DNA of 64,000 nt from Actinomadura graeca (lineage in GTDB: Bacteria > Actinomycetota > Actinomycetes > Streptosporangiales > Streptosporangiaceae). The first letter of the stretch is position 1. Each line of letters opens with the position of its first letter. Below the pieces are notes generated by a model that had not been told where the DNA came from, made no database searches, and saw nothing but the letters and a program-made list of their open reading frames with translations. The stretch spans positions 2,108,001-2,172,000 of the forward strand of contig NZ_CP059572.1 of the NCBI RefSeq assembly GCF_019175365.1, read 5' to 3'. Positions 42,947-51,774 of the stretch are shown in pieces. A program made the position numbers and the translations under genes.

Positions 42947-43783
42947 TCAGCGGCCCGGGGAGGCCGCGTGCTCCGCGATCAGCGCGGCGATCGCCGCCGG
43001 CTGCTGGACGATGGACACATGCGACGCGGGCTCCCCGCCGGCACCGTCGAGGACGACGAGCCCGGCACCCGGCACCAGTTCGGCGTAGCGCGCCGACAGC
43101 TCACGGGGGATGAAGTTGTCGTCGGCGAAGTGGATCACCCGGGTCGGGGCCTGCACCCGGGCCAGGCGGTGCTCCAGACGCACGTCGTAGCGCGGGTTCC
43201 AGGTCAGGCGCGCGAACGGGATGCTCTCGCCGTACTCGTGGATGTAGTCCTCGACCCCGCCCTCCTGGACGAGGAAGTCGAGGTACTTCTCCGCCACGCC
43301 GCTGAACACGTGATGGTCGGCCTGCTCGGGCGACCAGCGGAACGGGTCGGCCGGCGTACTGTGCGGCGCCCGCAACCCCATCGGGGCCATCAGCGTGAGC
43401 GTCGCGAAGCGCGTCGGATACGTGACGGCCAGGTCGGCCGCGAGCCAGCCCCCCATCGAGTGCCCGACCAGGTGGATCTCCCCGTCGAGCCCGAGGTCGC
43501 GGACGAGCGCGTCGTAGTGCAGCACCAGGTCGTCGAAGGTCCGGATGTGGGACGGAAGGGCCGTGTCACCGAATCCGGGATGCTCGGGCACGACGACGTC
43601 GAAGCTCCGGGCCAGTTCCTCGTAGAGCGGGAGCCACTGCCGCGTGAGACCGGCGCCGTGCAGGTAGAGCAGGACAGGCCCGGAACCCTTGCGGCGGTAG
43701 CCCACCCGCACGCCGTCGACGTCGACCCACTCCGGCTCGGTCCAGTTCGCCCAGGTTCGGACGGCTTCACTCGTCGTCGTCAT
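42947..43783 (-). CDS. Alpha/beta hydrolase (meta-cleavage-product hydrolase type)
   Basis: A 278-residue hydrolase. LLYLHGAGLTRQW forms the oxyanion region, LVGHSMGGWLA carries the nucleophile Ser109, and a C-terminal PASHVSIVQQPAAIA holds the likely catalytic histidine. The length and motifs resemble C-C bond hydrolases of ring-cleavage pathways and related esterases. The ATG follows ACGAGGCTGGC. Its promoter region holds an 18-bp palindrome shared with the luciferase-like gene, so the TetR regulator just upstream is likely to control it. Confidence 0.88.
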   Translation of the reverse strand: MTTTSEAVRTWANWTEPEWVDVDGVRVGYRRKGSGPVLLYLHGAGLTRQWLPLYEELARSFDVVVPEHPGFGDTALPSHIRTFDDLVLHYDALVRDLGLDGEIHLVGHSMGGWLAADLAVTYPTRFATLTLMAPMGLRAPHSTPADPFRWSPEQADHHVFSGVAEKYLDFLVQEGGVEDYIHEYGESIPFARLTWNPRYDVRLEHRLARVQAPTRVIHFADDNFIPRELSARYAELVPGAGLVVLDGAGGEPASHVSIVQQPAAIAALIAEHAASPGR

Positions 43784-43866
43784 GCCAGCCTCGTTTCGGT
43801 CGATGGGCAGCGGGCGCTCTCGCTCGCGATGCGCCTCGGGCGAGGGCGAGCGGACGCAGCGACCAT

Positions 43867-43884
43867 ACATTACAGTTGTGATGT
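43867..43884. promoter_or_regulatory. TetR-type operator ACATTACAGTTGTGATGT
   Basis: An 18-bp imperfect palindrome 83 bases upstream of the alpha/beta hydrolase start. It matches the perfect palindrome at 46357-46374 at 14 of 18 positions. Confidence 0.6.
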
Positions 43885-43953
43885 TCTGGCAAGCGCCTGA
43901 GCCGAAATTCATCGGAACAAGGGTGTCTGACCTGGGCGAACAGGTGGCGAGCC

Positions 43954-44541
43954 CTAGCGCAGGGCGGCCAGCCAGCGGTCGAAGAGGCCGACCACGTCGC
44001 CTTCTTTGAGGCGCACCGGGTGGTACATGGCGTTCACGCACAGGCCGTCGGCGAGCGCGATGCCCTCGACGGCCACCATCTGCGGGTCCAGGTCACGGGA
44101 GATCACGCCGGCGCGCTGGCTCCGTCCCACGGCGGCCGCGATCGCGTCGATCACGATCCGCTGCCCCTTGCGGCCCACCTCGCGCAGGCCGGGGTCGCCC
44201 AGGGCGAGGCCCAGGAAGCTGAACCAGACCTCGGCCTCCGCGCGGACCTCGTCGCTCGACGGCAGCACCTGGTGGAACGCCGTCCGCGCCGCCTCCTCGT
44301 CCCCCGCCGTCTCGGCGACGGCCGCGAGACGGTCCAGCGTCTGCTGCTGGACGAGCTGGAAGGCGTATTCGAGCAGGGCGTTGCGCGAGGCGAAGTAGTA
44401 CTGGACGGCGCCGCTGGTCCAGCCGGCCTCCTGCCCGACGCGGCGCACCGTCAGCGCGCTGACGCCCTGGGACCGGACCACCCGCCACACCGCGCGCCCG
44501 AGCTGCCTGCGGCGGTCGTCGTGATCACTCCTCCTGGCCAT
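43954..44541 (-). CDS. TetR-family regulator
   Basis: A 195-residue protein with a typical N-terminal helix-turn-helix (LTVRRVGQEAGWTSGAVQYYFASRNALLEYAF read as separate pieces, residues about 29-60) and a helical ligand domain of the TetR_C_6 kind. It lies at the centre of the catabolic cluster, divergent from the permease gene and upstream of the alpha/beta hydrolase on the same strand. The repeated 18-bp palindromes nearby are its likely operators. The ligand is probably the cluster's substrate. Confidence 0.9.
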   Translation of the reverse strand: MARRSDHDDRRRQLGRAVWRVVRSQGVSALTVRRVGQEAGWTSGAVQYYFASRNALLEYAFQLVQQQTLDRLAAVAETAGDEEAARTAFHQVLPSSDEVRAEAEVWFSFLGLALGDPGLREVGRKGQRIVIDAIAAAVGRSQRAGVISRDLDPQMVAVEGIALADGLCVNAMYHPVRLKEGDVVGLFDRWLAALR

Positions 44542-44666
44542 GGCCGAATCCTAGGCGCCGCGGGGGCGGCCGGAGCGCACGAGCCCGGCGAAGCGCGCCG
44601 CACCGTCACATTCCGTGCCCGGAACCTGTTGACGAACGGGCCATCGACTTCCACAATGTGTCGAAC

Positions 44667-44686
44667 ATCGCACATGAAAGTGCGAT
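44667..44686. promoter_or_regulatory. Dyad ATCGCAC-n6-GTGCGAT
   Basis: Perfect 7-bp arms between the divergent TetR and permease genes, 75 bases before the permease start. It differs from the 18-bp palindromes, so it may bind another regulator, for example the XRE-cupin protein at 52.6 kb. Confidence 0.45.
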
Positions 44687-44760
44687 AAACGAACACGTCG
44701 GCGAAGGGGGCGTCAGTTCGGGCTGTCCACAGTCGCCAACCCCAGTGCGGAGATCTCCTC

Positions 44761-46203
44761 ATGGACCCGAGTACGACCACCGAAAGCTCCCCTCAACCCA
44801 CCACGTCTTCAGGTTTGCGCGCGAACCGCCTGGGTGTGCCCGCCATCATCTTCTTCGTCGTCGCCGCCGTCGGGCCGATGTCCGGCATGATGGGCGCGTC
44901 GGCACTCGTCTTCGACGCCGCCGGTCCCGGCGCGCCGATGGTGTTCGTGCTGATGACGATCGTCTACGTCCTCTTCGTCATCGGCTACTCGCGGATGAGC
45001 CACTACGTCGCCAACGCCGGCGGCTTCGTGGCCTACATCGCCCGCGCCTTCGGGGAGAAGGCCGGTTCCGCCACCGCGGCGACCTCGGTGCTGATGTACA
45101 CCACCCTGCTGTGCTCGTTCTACGGGATCTTCGGCGTCCTGGCGCAGGGCGCGCTCGCCGACGTCTTCCACTGGAACGTCAAGTGGTACTGGTGCGTCTT
45201 CGTCACCCTCGCGCTGGTGAGCCTCCTGTCCTACAGGGGCGTCGACATCAGCCTGAAGTTCCTGACCGTCCTGCTGGTCCTGGAGATCATCGCGCTCGGC
45301 GCCGTGGCCGTGGCGATCGTGGTGAGCGGCGGCGGCGAATCGGGCAACTCGGTCGCCGGGTTCGCGCCGTCGCACTGGCTCGACGGGAATCTCGGGGTGG
45401 CGATGCTCTGGGCCGCGGGCGTGTACGTCGGCATCGAGGCGACCGTGGTCTTCAGCGAGGAGGCCCGGGACCGCCGGAAGACGATCCCCCGCGCCGCCTA
45501 CGGCGCCGTCATCTCCGTCGGGGTCTTCTACGTCTTCGTGACGTGGGCGCTCTCCAACGCCTTCGGCCTCGGCAACATCGCGCACGTGGCGATGACCGAT
45601 CCCAACGGCTTCATCTTCGAGCAGGCCGAGGACAAGATCGCCCACTTCTGGTCCGTCTGGCTCCAGATCCAGGTCATCACCAGCTTCTTCGCCGTGCTGC
45701 TCGGGCTCCACAACATCCTCGCCCGGTACTTCTTCTCGCTCGGACGGGCCGGCCTGATGCCCTCGGCCCTGGGCCGCACCCATGCCACGACGCAGAACCC
45801 GCACCGGGCGTCGGCCGCGATCAGCGTCATCCTCGGAACGGTCCTGATCCTGTTCACCGTCTGCGGCGCGGACCCGTACCTGGTCATCTACGAGTGGCTC
45901 ATCGGGCTGGGCACGATCGCCCTCCTGGTCATCCTGGCGCTGACGAGCCTGTCCGTGCCGGTCTTCTTCCGGCGCGAGCAGCCGGGCGCGCACGGCCTGT
46001 TCGCCACGGTGATCTCGCCCATCGCCGCCGCGGCCTGCTTCGTGGTGATCACCTACATGGCGATCCGCCACTACGACAGCTTCGTCGGCTCCCAGGACAA
46101 CGCCGCCTGGCTGCTCCTACTGATCCCGGTCGCCGCCGCGACCGGGCTCGGGATCTGCCTCGTACGCCCGCGCGGCGTCGACTTCGCCGCACGCCTGGAC
46201 TGA
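44761..46203 (+). CDS. APC-superfamily amino acid/amine permease
   Basis: A 480-residue inner-membrane transporter with about 12 helices. The first helix has VPAIIFFVVAAVGPMSGMMG and helix 6-7 contain GVYVGIEATVVFSEEARDRR followed by KTIPRAAYGAV, the hallmark of APC transporters. The ATG follows GGAGATCTCCTC. Position next to an amine-oxidase-like flavoprotein, aldehyde dehydrogenase and PuuR-like regulator suggests uptake of an amine or amino acid. Confidence 0.92.
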   Translation: MDPSTTTESSPQPTTSSGLRANRLGVPAIIFFVVAAVGPMSGMMGASALVFDAAGPGAPMVFVLMTIVYVLFVIGYSRMSHYVANAGGFVAYIARAFGEKAGSATAATSVLMYTTLLCSFYGIFGVLAQGALADVFHWNVKWYWCVFVTLALVSLLSYRGVDISLKFLTVLLVLEIIALGAVAVAIVVSGGGESGNSVAGFAPSHWLDGNLGVAMLWAAGVYVGIEATVVFSEEARDRRKTIPRAAYGAVISVGVFYVFVTWALSNAFGLGNIAHVAMTDPNGFIFEQAEDKIAHFWSVWLQIQVITSFFAVLLGLHNILARYFFSLGRAGLMPSALGRTHATTQNPHRASAAISVILGTVLILFTVCGADPYLVIYEWLIGLGTIALLVILALTSLSVPVFFRREQPGAHGLFATVISPIAAAACFVVITYMAIRHYDSFVGSQDNAAWLLLLIPVAAATGLGICLVRPRGVDFAARLD

Positions 46204-46260
46204 TCACCCCACGCCTGGACTGATCACCCCACGCCTGGACTGATCGCCGCACACCTGGAC
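46191..46260 (+). repeat. 20-bp tandem repeat, 3.5 copies, spanning the permease stop codon
   Basis: The unit ACGCCTGGACTGATCACCCC starts at 46191, 46211 and 46231 (last copy with CGCCGC for CACCCC) and ends with a half copy at 46251-46260. The permease stop TGA is part of the first unit. Confidence 0.9.
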
Positions 46261-46356
46261 CGGTCCGCCGCACGGGCGGAGCGAGGTCCGTCCTCCGGCG
46301 GGCCCTGCCGCGCCAGGGCCCGCCGGCCCTCCACCGTCCGTCAGCACGCCAGGAAG

Positions 46357-46374
46357 ACATTACGATCGTAATGT
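46357..46374. promoter_or_regulatory. Perfect 18-bp palindrome ACATTACGATCGTAATGT
   Basis: Perfect dyad 43 bases upstream of the luciferase-like monooxygenase start. A related sequence lies before the alpha/beta hydrolase gene and a core match before the aldehyde dehydrogenase gene. Size and symmetry fit a TetR operator. Confidence 0.7.
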
Positions 46375-46417
46375 TACGCTGTCGGCACGACGGGCCCCAC
46401 CATCGAGGAAGGCAGCC

Positions 46418-47737
46418 ATGTCACTGGAGTTCCATCTCTTCAACTACGGGGCGTACCCCGACATCCCGCTCTACGACGAGGTGGAGAACACCTCGTACAT
46501 CGACCTGCCGAACGAGCTGTTCGACCCGGTGCGGGGCAAGTGGTACCTCGACTCCTACCTCGACACGCTGGTGTTCGGCGAGAAGCTCGGCTTCGACGGC
46601 ATCCACACCACCACCCAGATGGGCGGGCCGGTGGGGATGACTCCGAGCGCGAACCTCACCGCGGCGTACCTGGCGGCGAAGACGGAGCGGATCAAGATCG
46701 GCACGCTCGGGCCGATCCTGAACGTCTTCCAGAACCCGATGCGGGCCGCCGAGGAGATCGCCCTGCTCGACCAGCTCTCCGGCGGACGCCTGATCGTGGG
46801 CCTTCCCATGGGCCACGGGATGAACTACCACAGCGCGGCGACGATGAACCCCGCGTTCGCCCGCGAGCGCTACTGGGAGGGCCACGACCTCATGCGCAAG
46901 GCGTTCATGGACCCGGGGCCTTTCGAATGGCAGGGCGAGCATTTCCATGTGCCCTACGCGAACCTGTGGCCCAAGCCCCTTCAGCAGCCCTATCCGGAAG
47001 TGTGGATCCCCGCCGCCGGGTCGAAGCTCACACTGGAGAAGTGCGCCGAGTTCCATTACACCTATCAGGCGCTCTTCTCCCCGCGCCGGGTGCTCAAGCG
47101 CAACGTCGACACGTTCCGCCGGGCCTCCGAGAAGTTCGGGTACACCCCGGGCCCCGACCAGGTGGCGGCGGTGGTGTTCATCCACGTCGCGGAGACCGAC
47201 GCCCAGGCCCGTCTCGAAGCCGAGCCCCACCTGCTGTTCCTGATGCAGAACATCAACCGGTCACGTCAGCCCGACGCGTTCCCGCCCGGCCACTTCAGCG
47301 TCGAGTCGTTGCGCGGATTCATGACCAAGGGCGGTTACCGCGACCGCGACATCGGCGACATGGCCTTCGAGGAGATGACGGAGGAGGGGTGGGCCATCGT
47401 CGGCTCCCCCCAGACGGTCGTGGACAAGCTCGGCCTGCTCGTCGACGAGCTCGGAGCCGGGAAGCTCATCCACGTCGCCGATTTCGGCGCCATGCCGAAC
47501 TGGCTCATCCGCAAGAGCCTCACGCTGATGTCGGAGGAGGTCATCCCGCATTTCCGGGGCCCCGGCGGCAGGCCCGTGTGGGCCGAGGCCGATCCCCGGA
47601 CGGCCCCCACGCACGCCGAGTACGGCGCGCTGCGCACCGAGACCAAGACCCCTCCGAAGGCCCGGATCCCCGACGTCGGCGTCGTCGACGTGCGCACCGC
47701 CCACGTCGAGGACCTGCGCAAGCCCTTGCGCGCCTAG
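46418..47737 (+). CDS. Luciferase-like (LLM class) flavin-dependent monooxygenase
   Basis: A 439-residue TIM-barrel protein. It begins SLEFHLFNYGAYPDIPLYDE and has GFDGIHTTTQMGGPVGMTPS, RIKIGTLGPILNVFQNPMRA, AEEIALLDQLSGGRLIVGLP and a C-terminal WAIVGSPQTVVDKLGLLVDE, all typical of bacterial-luciferase-like two-component oxygenases. It needs reduced flavin from a reductase, probably the reductase-IclR fusion at 41.7 kb. The ATG follows GAGGAAGG. It is longer than the 340-residue average of the family. Substrate unknown. Confidence 0.9.
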   Translation: MSLEFHLFNYGAYPDIPLYDEVENTSYIDLPNELFDPVRGKWYLDSYLDTLVFGEKLGFDGIHTTTQMGGPVGMTPSANLTAAYLAAKTERIKIGTLGPILNVFQNPMRAAEEIALLDQLSGGRLIVGLPMGHGMNYHSAATMNPAFARERYWEGHDLMRKAFMDPGPFEWQGEHFHVPYANLWPKPLQQPYPEVWIPAAGSKLTLEKCAEFHYTYQALFSPRRVLKRNVDTFRRASEKFGYTPGPDQVAAVVFIHVAETDAQARLEAEPHLLFLMQNINRSRQPDAFPPGHFSVESLRGFMTKGGYRDRDIGDMAFEEMTEEGWAIVGSPQTVVDKLGLLVDELGAGKLIHVADFGAMPNWLIRKSLTLMSEEVIPHFRGPGGRPVWAEADPRTAPTHAEYGALRTETKTPPKARIPDVGVVDVRTAHVEDLRKPLRA

Positions 47738-47777
47738 CGGGACGGCCAGCGGTCGCCATGGCCACGCCGGAACGGCA

Positions 47778-47804
47778 CGGGCCCCGCCGAGGTGGCGGGG
47801 CCCG
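47778..47804. terminator. Bidirectional hairpin between convergent genes
   Basis: A perfect 11-bp stem CGGGCCCCGCC with loop GAGGT lies between the luciferase-like and aldehyde dehydrogenase stops. Confidence 0.85.
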
Positions 47805-47829
47805 CGCGCCGACCGTCCTCGGACGGCGC

Positions 47830-49290
47830 TCAGTAGACGATGTTGACCAGGCGTTCCTCGGTGTTGGCGTGCAGGCCCGCGAGGCCGAGTTCCCGGCCCA
47901 GTCCGCTGGTCTTCATCCCGCCCCACGGGACCCGGGGGTCGGGGGCACCCCAGGAGTTCACCCACACGGCGCCCGCCCGGAGCGCGCGGGAGGCGGTCAT
48001 CGCCTCGCCGATGTCCCGCGACCAGATCACCGCGGCCAGCCCGTACTCCGTGGCGTTGGCGAGCCGGATCGCCTCATCGTCGTCGTCGAACGGGATGATC
48101 GTTCCCACCGGCCCGAAGATCTCCTCCCGGGCGATCCTGAGGTCGTTGGTCCCGACGAACAGCGTCGGCTCGACGAAGTAGCCCGGACGGTCGGGCGCCG
48201 TCCCGCCGGTGACCAGGTCGGCGCCCTGCTCCAGGCCCGCGCCGACGTAGCCCAGGACGCGGTCGCGCTGGGCCGCGTTGATGAGGCTGCCCATGGTCGT
48301 CCGGGCGTCGAACGGATCTCCGAGCCGCTGCCCGCGGGCCTGGGCGGCGAGCGCCTCCGCCACGTCATCGACGCGGCTGCGGTGCACCAGGACGCGGGTC
48401 CCGGCGGCGCAGGTCTGGCCGCTGTTGGCGAAGAGCGACGCGGCCGCGACGGGCGCCAGGGCCTCGACGTCGGCGTCCTTGAAGACGATCTGCGGGGACT
48501 TGCCGCCGAGTTCGAGTGTGACGGGCGTGAAGCGGTCGGCGGCGGCGCGGCCGATGATCCGGCCCACCTCGGGGGACCCGGTGAACGACAGCTTGTCGAT
48601 GCCGGGGTGGCCGGTGATCGCCGTCCCCGTGACGCGGCCCGGGCCGTTGACCACGTTGAGCACGCCCGCGGGGAGCCCGGCGGCCGCCGCGAGCTCGGCC
48701 AGCAGCTGGGAGACCAGAGGCGCGTCCTCGGCGGGCTTGAGCACCACCGTGCAGCCGACGGCGAGCGCCGAGGCCAGCTTCCAGCTGGTGATCATGGTCG
48801 GGGCGTTCCAGGGGGTGATCGCGCCGACGACCCCGACCGGGACGCGCTCGGTGTAGGAGAACCGCGGGCGTCCCATGTGGTCGGGCACGGGGACGGTCGT
48901 CCCGTGCAGCTTGTCGGCCCATCCGGCGAAGTGCCGGAACGTCTGGACCGCCATGTCGACGTCGATGGCCAGGGTGTCGTGGTAGGGCTTGCCGACATCG
49001 AGCGCCTCCAGCCCGGCGAAGCGGCCGGCGTTCTCCTCGATCAGGTCGGCGAGACGGTACAGGATCCTGCCGCGCTCGGCGCCGGGCATCGCGGGCCAGG
49101 GCCCGGAGTCGAAGGCGCGGCGGGCGGCCGCGACGGCGCGGTCCACGTCACCGGCGTCCGCGGCGTGCAGCTCGGTGATGACGGTCCCGTCCGTGGGGTT
49201 CTGCACGGCGAACGCCGCGCCGTTCCCCGGGCGCCATCCGCCGTCGACGAACAGCTCGGTGGCGGGCAGCGTGATGGATGTCGGCTTCAT
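47830..49290 (-). CDS. NAD(P)+-dependent aldehyde dehydrogenase
   Basis: A 486-residue aldehyde dehydrogenase. VGAITPWNAP, LSFTGSPEVGR and the glutamate motif LELGGKSPQIV are followed by the catalytic cysteine in NSGQTCAAGTRV, and later EEIFGPVGTIIPF. All standard active-site residues are present. It oxidises an aldehyde to its acid; the PuuC/BetB-like sequence and neighbours suggest an amine-derived aldehyde. The ATG follows AAGGAAGG. It is divergent from the MoaF-DAO-SDR operon, and the gap has a TetR-like core site. Confidence 0.94.
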   Translation of the reverse strand: MKPTSITLPATELFVDGGWRPGNGAAFAVQNPTDGTVITELHAADAGDVDRAVAAARRAFDSGPWPAMPGAERGRILYRLADLIEENAGRFAGLEALDVGKPYHDTLAIDVDMAVQTFRHFAGWADKLHGTTVPVPDHMGRPRFSYTERVPVGVVGAITPWNAPTMITSWKLASALAVGCTVVLKPAEDAPLVSQLLAELAAAAGLPAGVLNVVNGPGRVTGTAITGHPGIDKLSFTGSPEVGRIIGRAAADRFTPVTLELGGKSPQIVFKDADVEALAPVAAASLFANSGQTCAAGTRVLVHRSRVDDVAEALAAQARGQRLGDPFDARTTMGSLINAAQRDRVLGYVGAGLEQGADLVTGGTAPDRPGYFVEPTLFVGTNDLRIAREEIFGPVGTIIPFDDDDEAIRLANATEYGLAAVIWSRDIGEAMTASRALRAGAVWVNSWGAPDPRVPWGGMKTSGLGRELGLAGLHANTEERLVNIVY

Positions 49291-49354
49291 GCCTCGGCCT
49301 TCCTTCGGCGCCGTGCGACGTGGTCTGCATCACCGGCCTTGTTCACTTGAGGAG

Positions 49355-49364
49355 TACGACCGTA
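49355..49364. promoter_or_regulatory. TACGACCGTA core, possible third TetR site
   Basis: The core TACGAyCGTA of the palindrome at 46357 recurs here between the divergent aldehyde dehydrogenase and MoaF-like genes. Outer positions match less well (11 of 18 overall). Confidence 0.4.
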
Positions 49365-49429
49365 TCATCTAAAGTAACGACTCCGGGAGGGACGCCCCCT
49401 CCCGCCGCCGGACCGAATAGGGGTGCCGC

Positions 49430-50296
49430 ATGGGCTACGAGGACTGGGAATCGCCGGACGACCTGCCGCTTCTCGCAGTCGGCATCAGCCGGCAGACCCA
49501 GTACCGCGCGCCGTTCGTGGACGACCTGTCGGGAAGCGAGCTGACGCTCGTGAACACGGCCGGGGCGCGGGTCTCCTACGTCTTCGACGACGCCCACAGG
49601 CTGCGCCGGACCACCGCGGACACGATCACCGTGGACACGGCCACCGCCGGCACGGCCACCGCCGACACGACCACGGCCTGCGAGTACGACGCGACCGTGG
49701 TGCGCCCGGGGATCTACCTGGTCGACATCATGATCCCCGCCCCCCGTGAGGACGCGGTCGCCGGGCTGCCGGGCGAGGAGACGTGGGCGTTCGACGTCGA
49801 CCGCGGCCTCGTCACGAGCGTCACGTCCTACGTCCACGAGAGGCCGGACGGCTCACGCTGGGTGCGCAGCGTCGACGAGCACTGGTTCCTCGACGGGACC
49901 CCCGGCGGAGCGCATCCCCTCTCGGACGGCATGGTCGGCAAACGCGTGATGTGGCAGTACAGCGACACCGACCGCTACGACCACGTCTACCTGAACGCCC
50001 GCAACTTCGCCTGGCAGTGCGTCTCGGGGATCGAGCAGGGGCTCACCGAACTCGACCGGACCCGCGCCTACGAAGTGGCCCCCGACCTGTACTTCTTCGG
50101 CTGGAGCGAGCACGTCCAGCCCGTCGAGTCCATGCTGTTCGTGGACCTCGCCGAGATGCGCACCCACGGACGCATGTTCGGCTGGGAGGCCCGGACCGGG
50201 GAGATCCTGCACCACCAGTTCGGCGCGGTCGGCGCCCTGCTCAACGTCACCACCTATCCCGAGTCACTGCCGGCCTTCACCGAACCCTCCGGCTGA
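49430..50296 (+). CDS. MoaF-like protein
   Basis: A 288-residue protein of the MoaF family, with a lipocalin-like N-half (LTLVNTAGARVSYVFDDA) and a conserved C-half (MWQYSDTDRYDHVYLNARNF, WQCVSGIEQGLTELD, DLYFFGWSEHVQPVESMLFV). Residues about 62-78 are a low-complexity Thr/Ala insertion made of repeated ACGGCCACC-type codons. MoaF was named from molybdenum-cofactor operons but its function is unclear, and many homologues sit in catabolic clusters like this one. It begins the plus-strand operon with the amine-oxidase-like, SDR and XRE genes. Confidence 0.85.
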   Translation: MGYEDWESPDDLPLLAVGISRQTQYRAPFVDDLSGSELTLVNTAGARVSYVFDDAHRLRRTTADTITVDTATAGTATADTTTACEYDATVVRPGIYLVDIMIPAPREDAVAGLPGEETWAFDVDRGLVTSVTSYVHERPDGSRWVRSVDEHWFLDGTPGGAHPLSDGMVGKRVMWQYSDTDRYDHVYLNARNFAWQCVSGIEQGLTELDRTRAYEVAPDLYFFGWSEHVQPVESMLFVDLAEMRTHGRMFGWEARTGEILHHQFGAVGALLNVTTYPESLPAFTEPSG

Positions 50297-50316
50297 GCCG
50301 GAGGGCGGCCGCACCG

Positions 50317-50336
50317 GCGGGCGCCCTGGCGCCCGC
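50317..50336 (+). terminator. GC-rich hairpin inside the operon
   Basis: A perfect 9-bp stem GCGGGCGCC with a 2-base loop lies between the MoaF-like and flavoprotein genes. With no T-run it is more likely an mRNA stability or attenuation element than a full terminator. Confidence 0.4.
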
Positions 50337-50360
50337 GGAATCCCCATCCAGGAGAGACCC

Positions 50361-51764
50361 ATGGACAAGTCCACCCTGTCGCACTGGTGGCACAAGATGG
50401 AGACCGCTCACGGCGGCCCCATTCCCGAACGCCCTGCCCTCGCCCAGGACGACGAGGCGGACGTGGCCATCGTCGGCGCGGGCTACACCGGCCTCTACAC
50501 GGCCTTGGAACTCCTCAAGTCCGCACCGGAACTGAAGGTCGTCCTGCTGGAGGCCAACGTCGCCGGGTACGGAGCGTCCGGCCGGAACGGCGGCGCCGTG
50601 ATCGCCCAGCTCAACGGCTCGCGCGCGTTCTGGGCAGGGCGCGGCGGACGGCAGGCCGCGATCGACATGGAACGTGCCGTCCAGCAGGCCGTCACGGAGG
50701 TCGGCGAGGTCATCACCTCCGAGGGCATCGAGTGCGGCTACGCGCACAACGGCGTGCTGATGGTCGCCCGCACCGAACTGGAGGCCAGGCGCTTCAAGGC
50801 CGGGGTCGAGGACGACCGCCGGTACGGCTTCGGGCCCGAGGACTCCCGCTACCTCTCCCGGAAGGAGGTCCTGGAGAAGGTCAACGTGGACGGGGCGATC
50901 GGCGCGCGCTGGAGCTCCCACTGCGCCAGCGTCGACGGCGGCCGCCTCGCGCGCGGCCTGGCCGCGGCCGTGGAGCGGCGGGGCGGGGTGATCTACGAGA
51001 ACTCCCCCGTGATCCGCATCGAGCCGGGCAGGGCGATCACGGCGCGCGCCACGGTCCGCGCCGAGTTCGTCGTCCGCGCCACCGAGGCCTACAGCGAGTC
51101 GATCAAGGGGCAGGAGCGCACCGTCGTCCCGATCCACACCTCGATGCTGGCCACCGAGGTCCTCACAAGCGAGCAGATCGCCGAGCTGCGCTGGGGCGGC
51201 CATGAGGCGCTGCTCGCCGAGCACCCCTTCCTCCACCTGCAGTTCACCAGCGACGACCGCATCACCATCGGCGGGGACGACCCGCGCGTGCCCTACCGGT
51301 GGGGTTCGGCGCCCAACCCGGACGGCCCCGCCACGCCGAAGGTCCGCGACCACTACTACGGGCAGCTCATCAAGCTGTTCCCGTTCCTGGACGGCATCAA
51401 GATCGCCGACACCTGGCAGGGCGTCTTCGGCACGACCAAGAACTGGGCCCCCAATGTCAGCCTGGACCGTGCCACCGGCCTCGCCGTCGCGGGCGGCTAC
51501 GTGGGCGAGGGCCTCGCCCCGTCCAACATGGCGGGCCGGACGATGCGCGACCTCATTCTCGGCCGCGACACCGAGATGACCCGCCTGCCCTGGACGAACA
51601 TGGGCAGCCGCAAGTGGGAGCCGGAGCCGCTGCGCTACATCGGCTCCGGTGTCATCTGGGCCGCGCGCGCTCTGGGCGACGCGAAGGAGCACCGCGCCGG
51701 CAAGCCGTCCACGCTCATCTCCATCGGCAACCGCACCGCCGGGTTCACCGGCCACCTCGGCTGA
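50361..51764 (+). CDS. FAD-dependent amine/amino-acid oxidase (DAO family, PuuB-like)
   Basis: A 467-residue flavoprotein. The dinucleotide motif DVAIVGAGYTGLYTALELLK is at about 34-53, followed by VVLLEANVAGYGASGRNGG, a hallmark of gamma-glutamylputrescine oxidase-like DAO enzymes. The C-terminus has WQGVFGTTKNWAPNVSLDRA and GGYVGEGLAPSNMAGRTM. It should oxidise a C-N bond to an imine and then an aldehyde with release of hydrogen peroxide. Co-occurrence with an APC permease, an aldehyde dehydrogenase and a PuuR-like regulator supports amine catabolism. Confidence 0.9.
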   Translation: MDKSTLSHWWHKMETAHGGPIPERPALAQDDEADVAIVGAGYTGLYTALELLKSAPELKVVLLEANVAGYGASGRNGGAVIAQLNGSRAFWAGRGGRQAAIDMERAVQQAVTEVGEVITSEGIECGYAHNGVLMVARTELEARRFKAGVEDDRRYGFGPEDSRYLSRKEVLEKVNVDGAIGARWSSHCASVDGGRLARGLAAAVERRGGVIYENSPVIRIEPGRAITARATVRAEFVVRATEAYSESIKGQERTVVPIHTSMLATEVLTSEQIAELRWGGHEALLAEHPFLHLQFTSDDRITIGGDDPRVPYRWGSAPNPDGPATPKVRDHYYGQLIKLFPFLDGIKIADTWQGVFGTTKNWAPNVSLDRATGLAVAGGYVGEGLAPSNMAGRTMRDLILGRDTEMTRLPWTNMGSRKWEPEPLRYIGSGVIWAARALGDAKEHRAGKPSTLISIGNRTAGFTGHLG

Positions 51765-51774
51765 GAGGCAGGCG

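Noticed and set aside
44809..46071. 420-residue minus-strand frame opposite the APC permease
   Set aside because: Encodes Asp/Arg/His-rich low-complexity sequence; the plus strand carries an unmistakable transporter.
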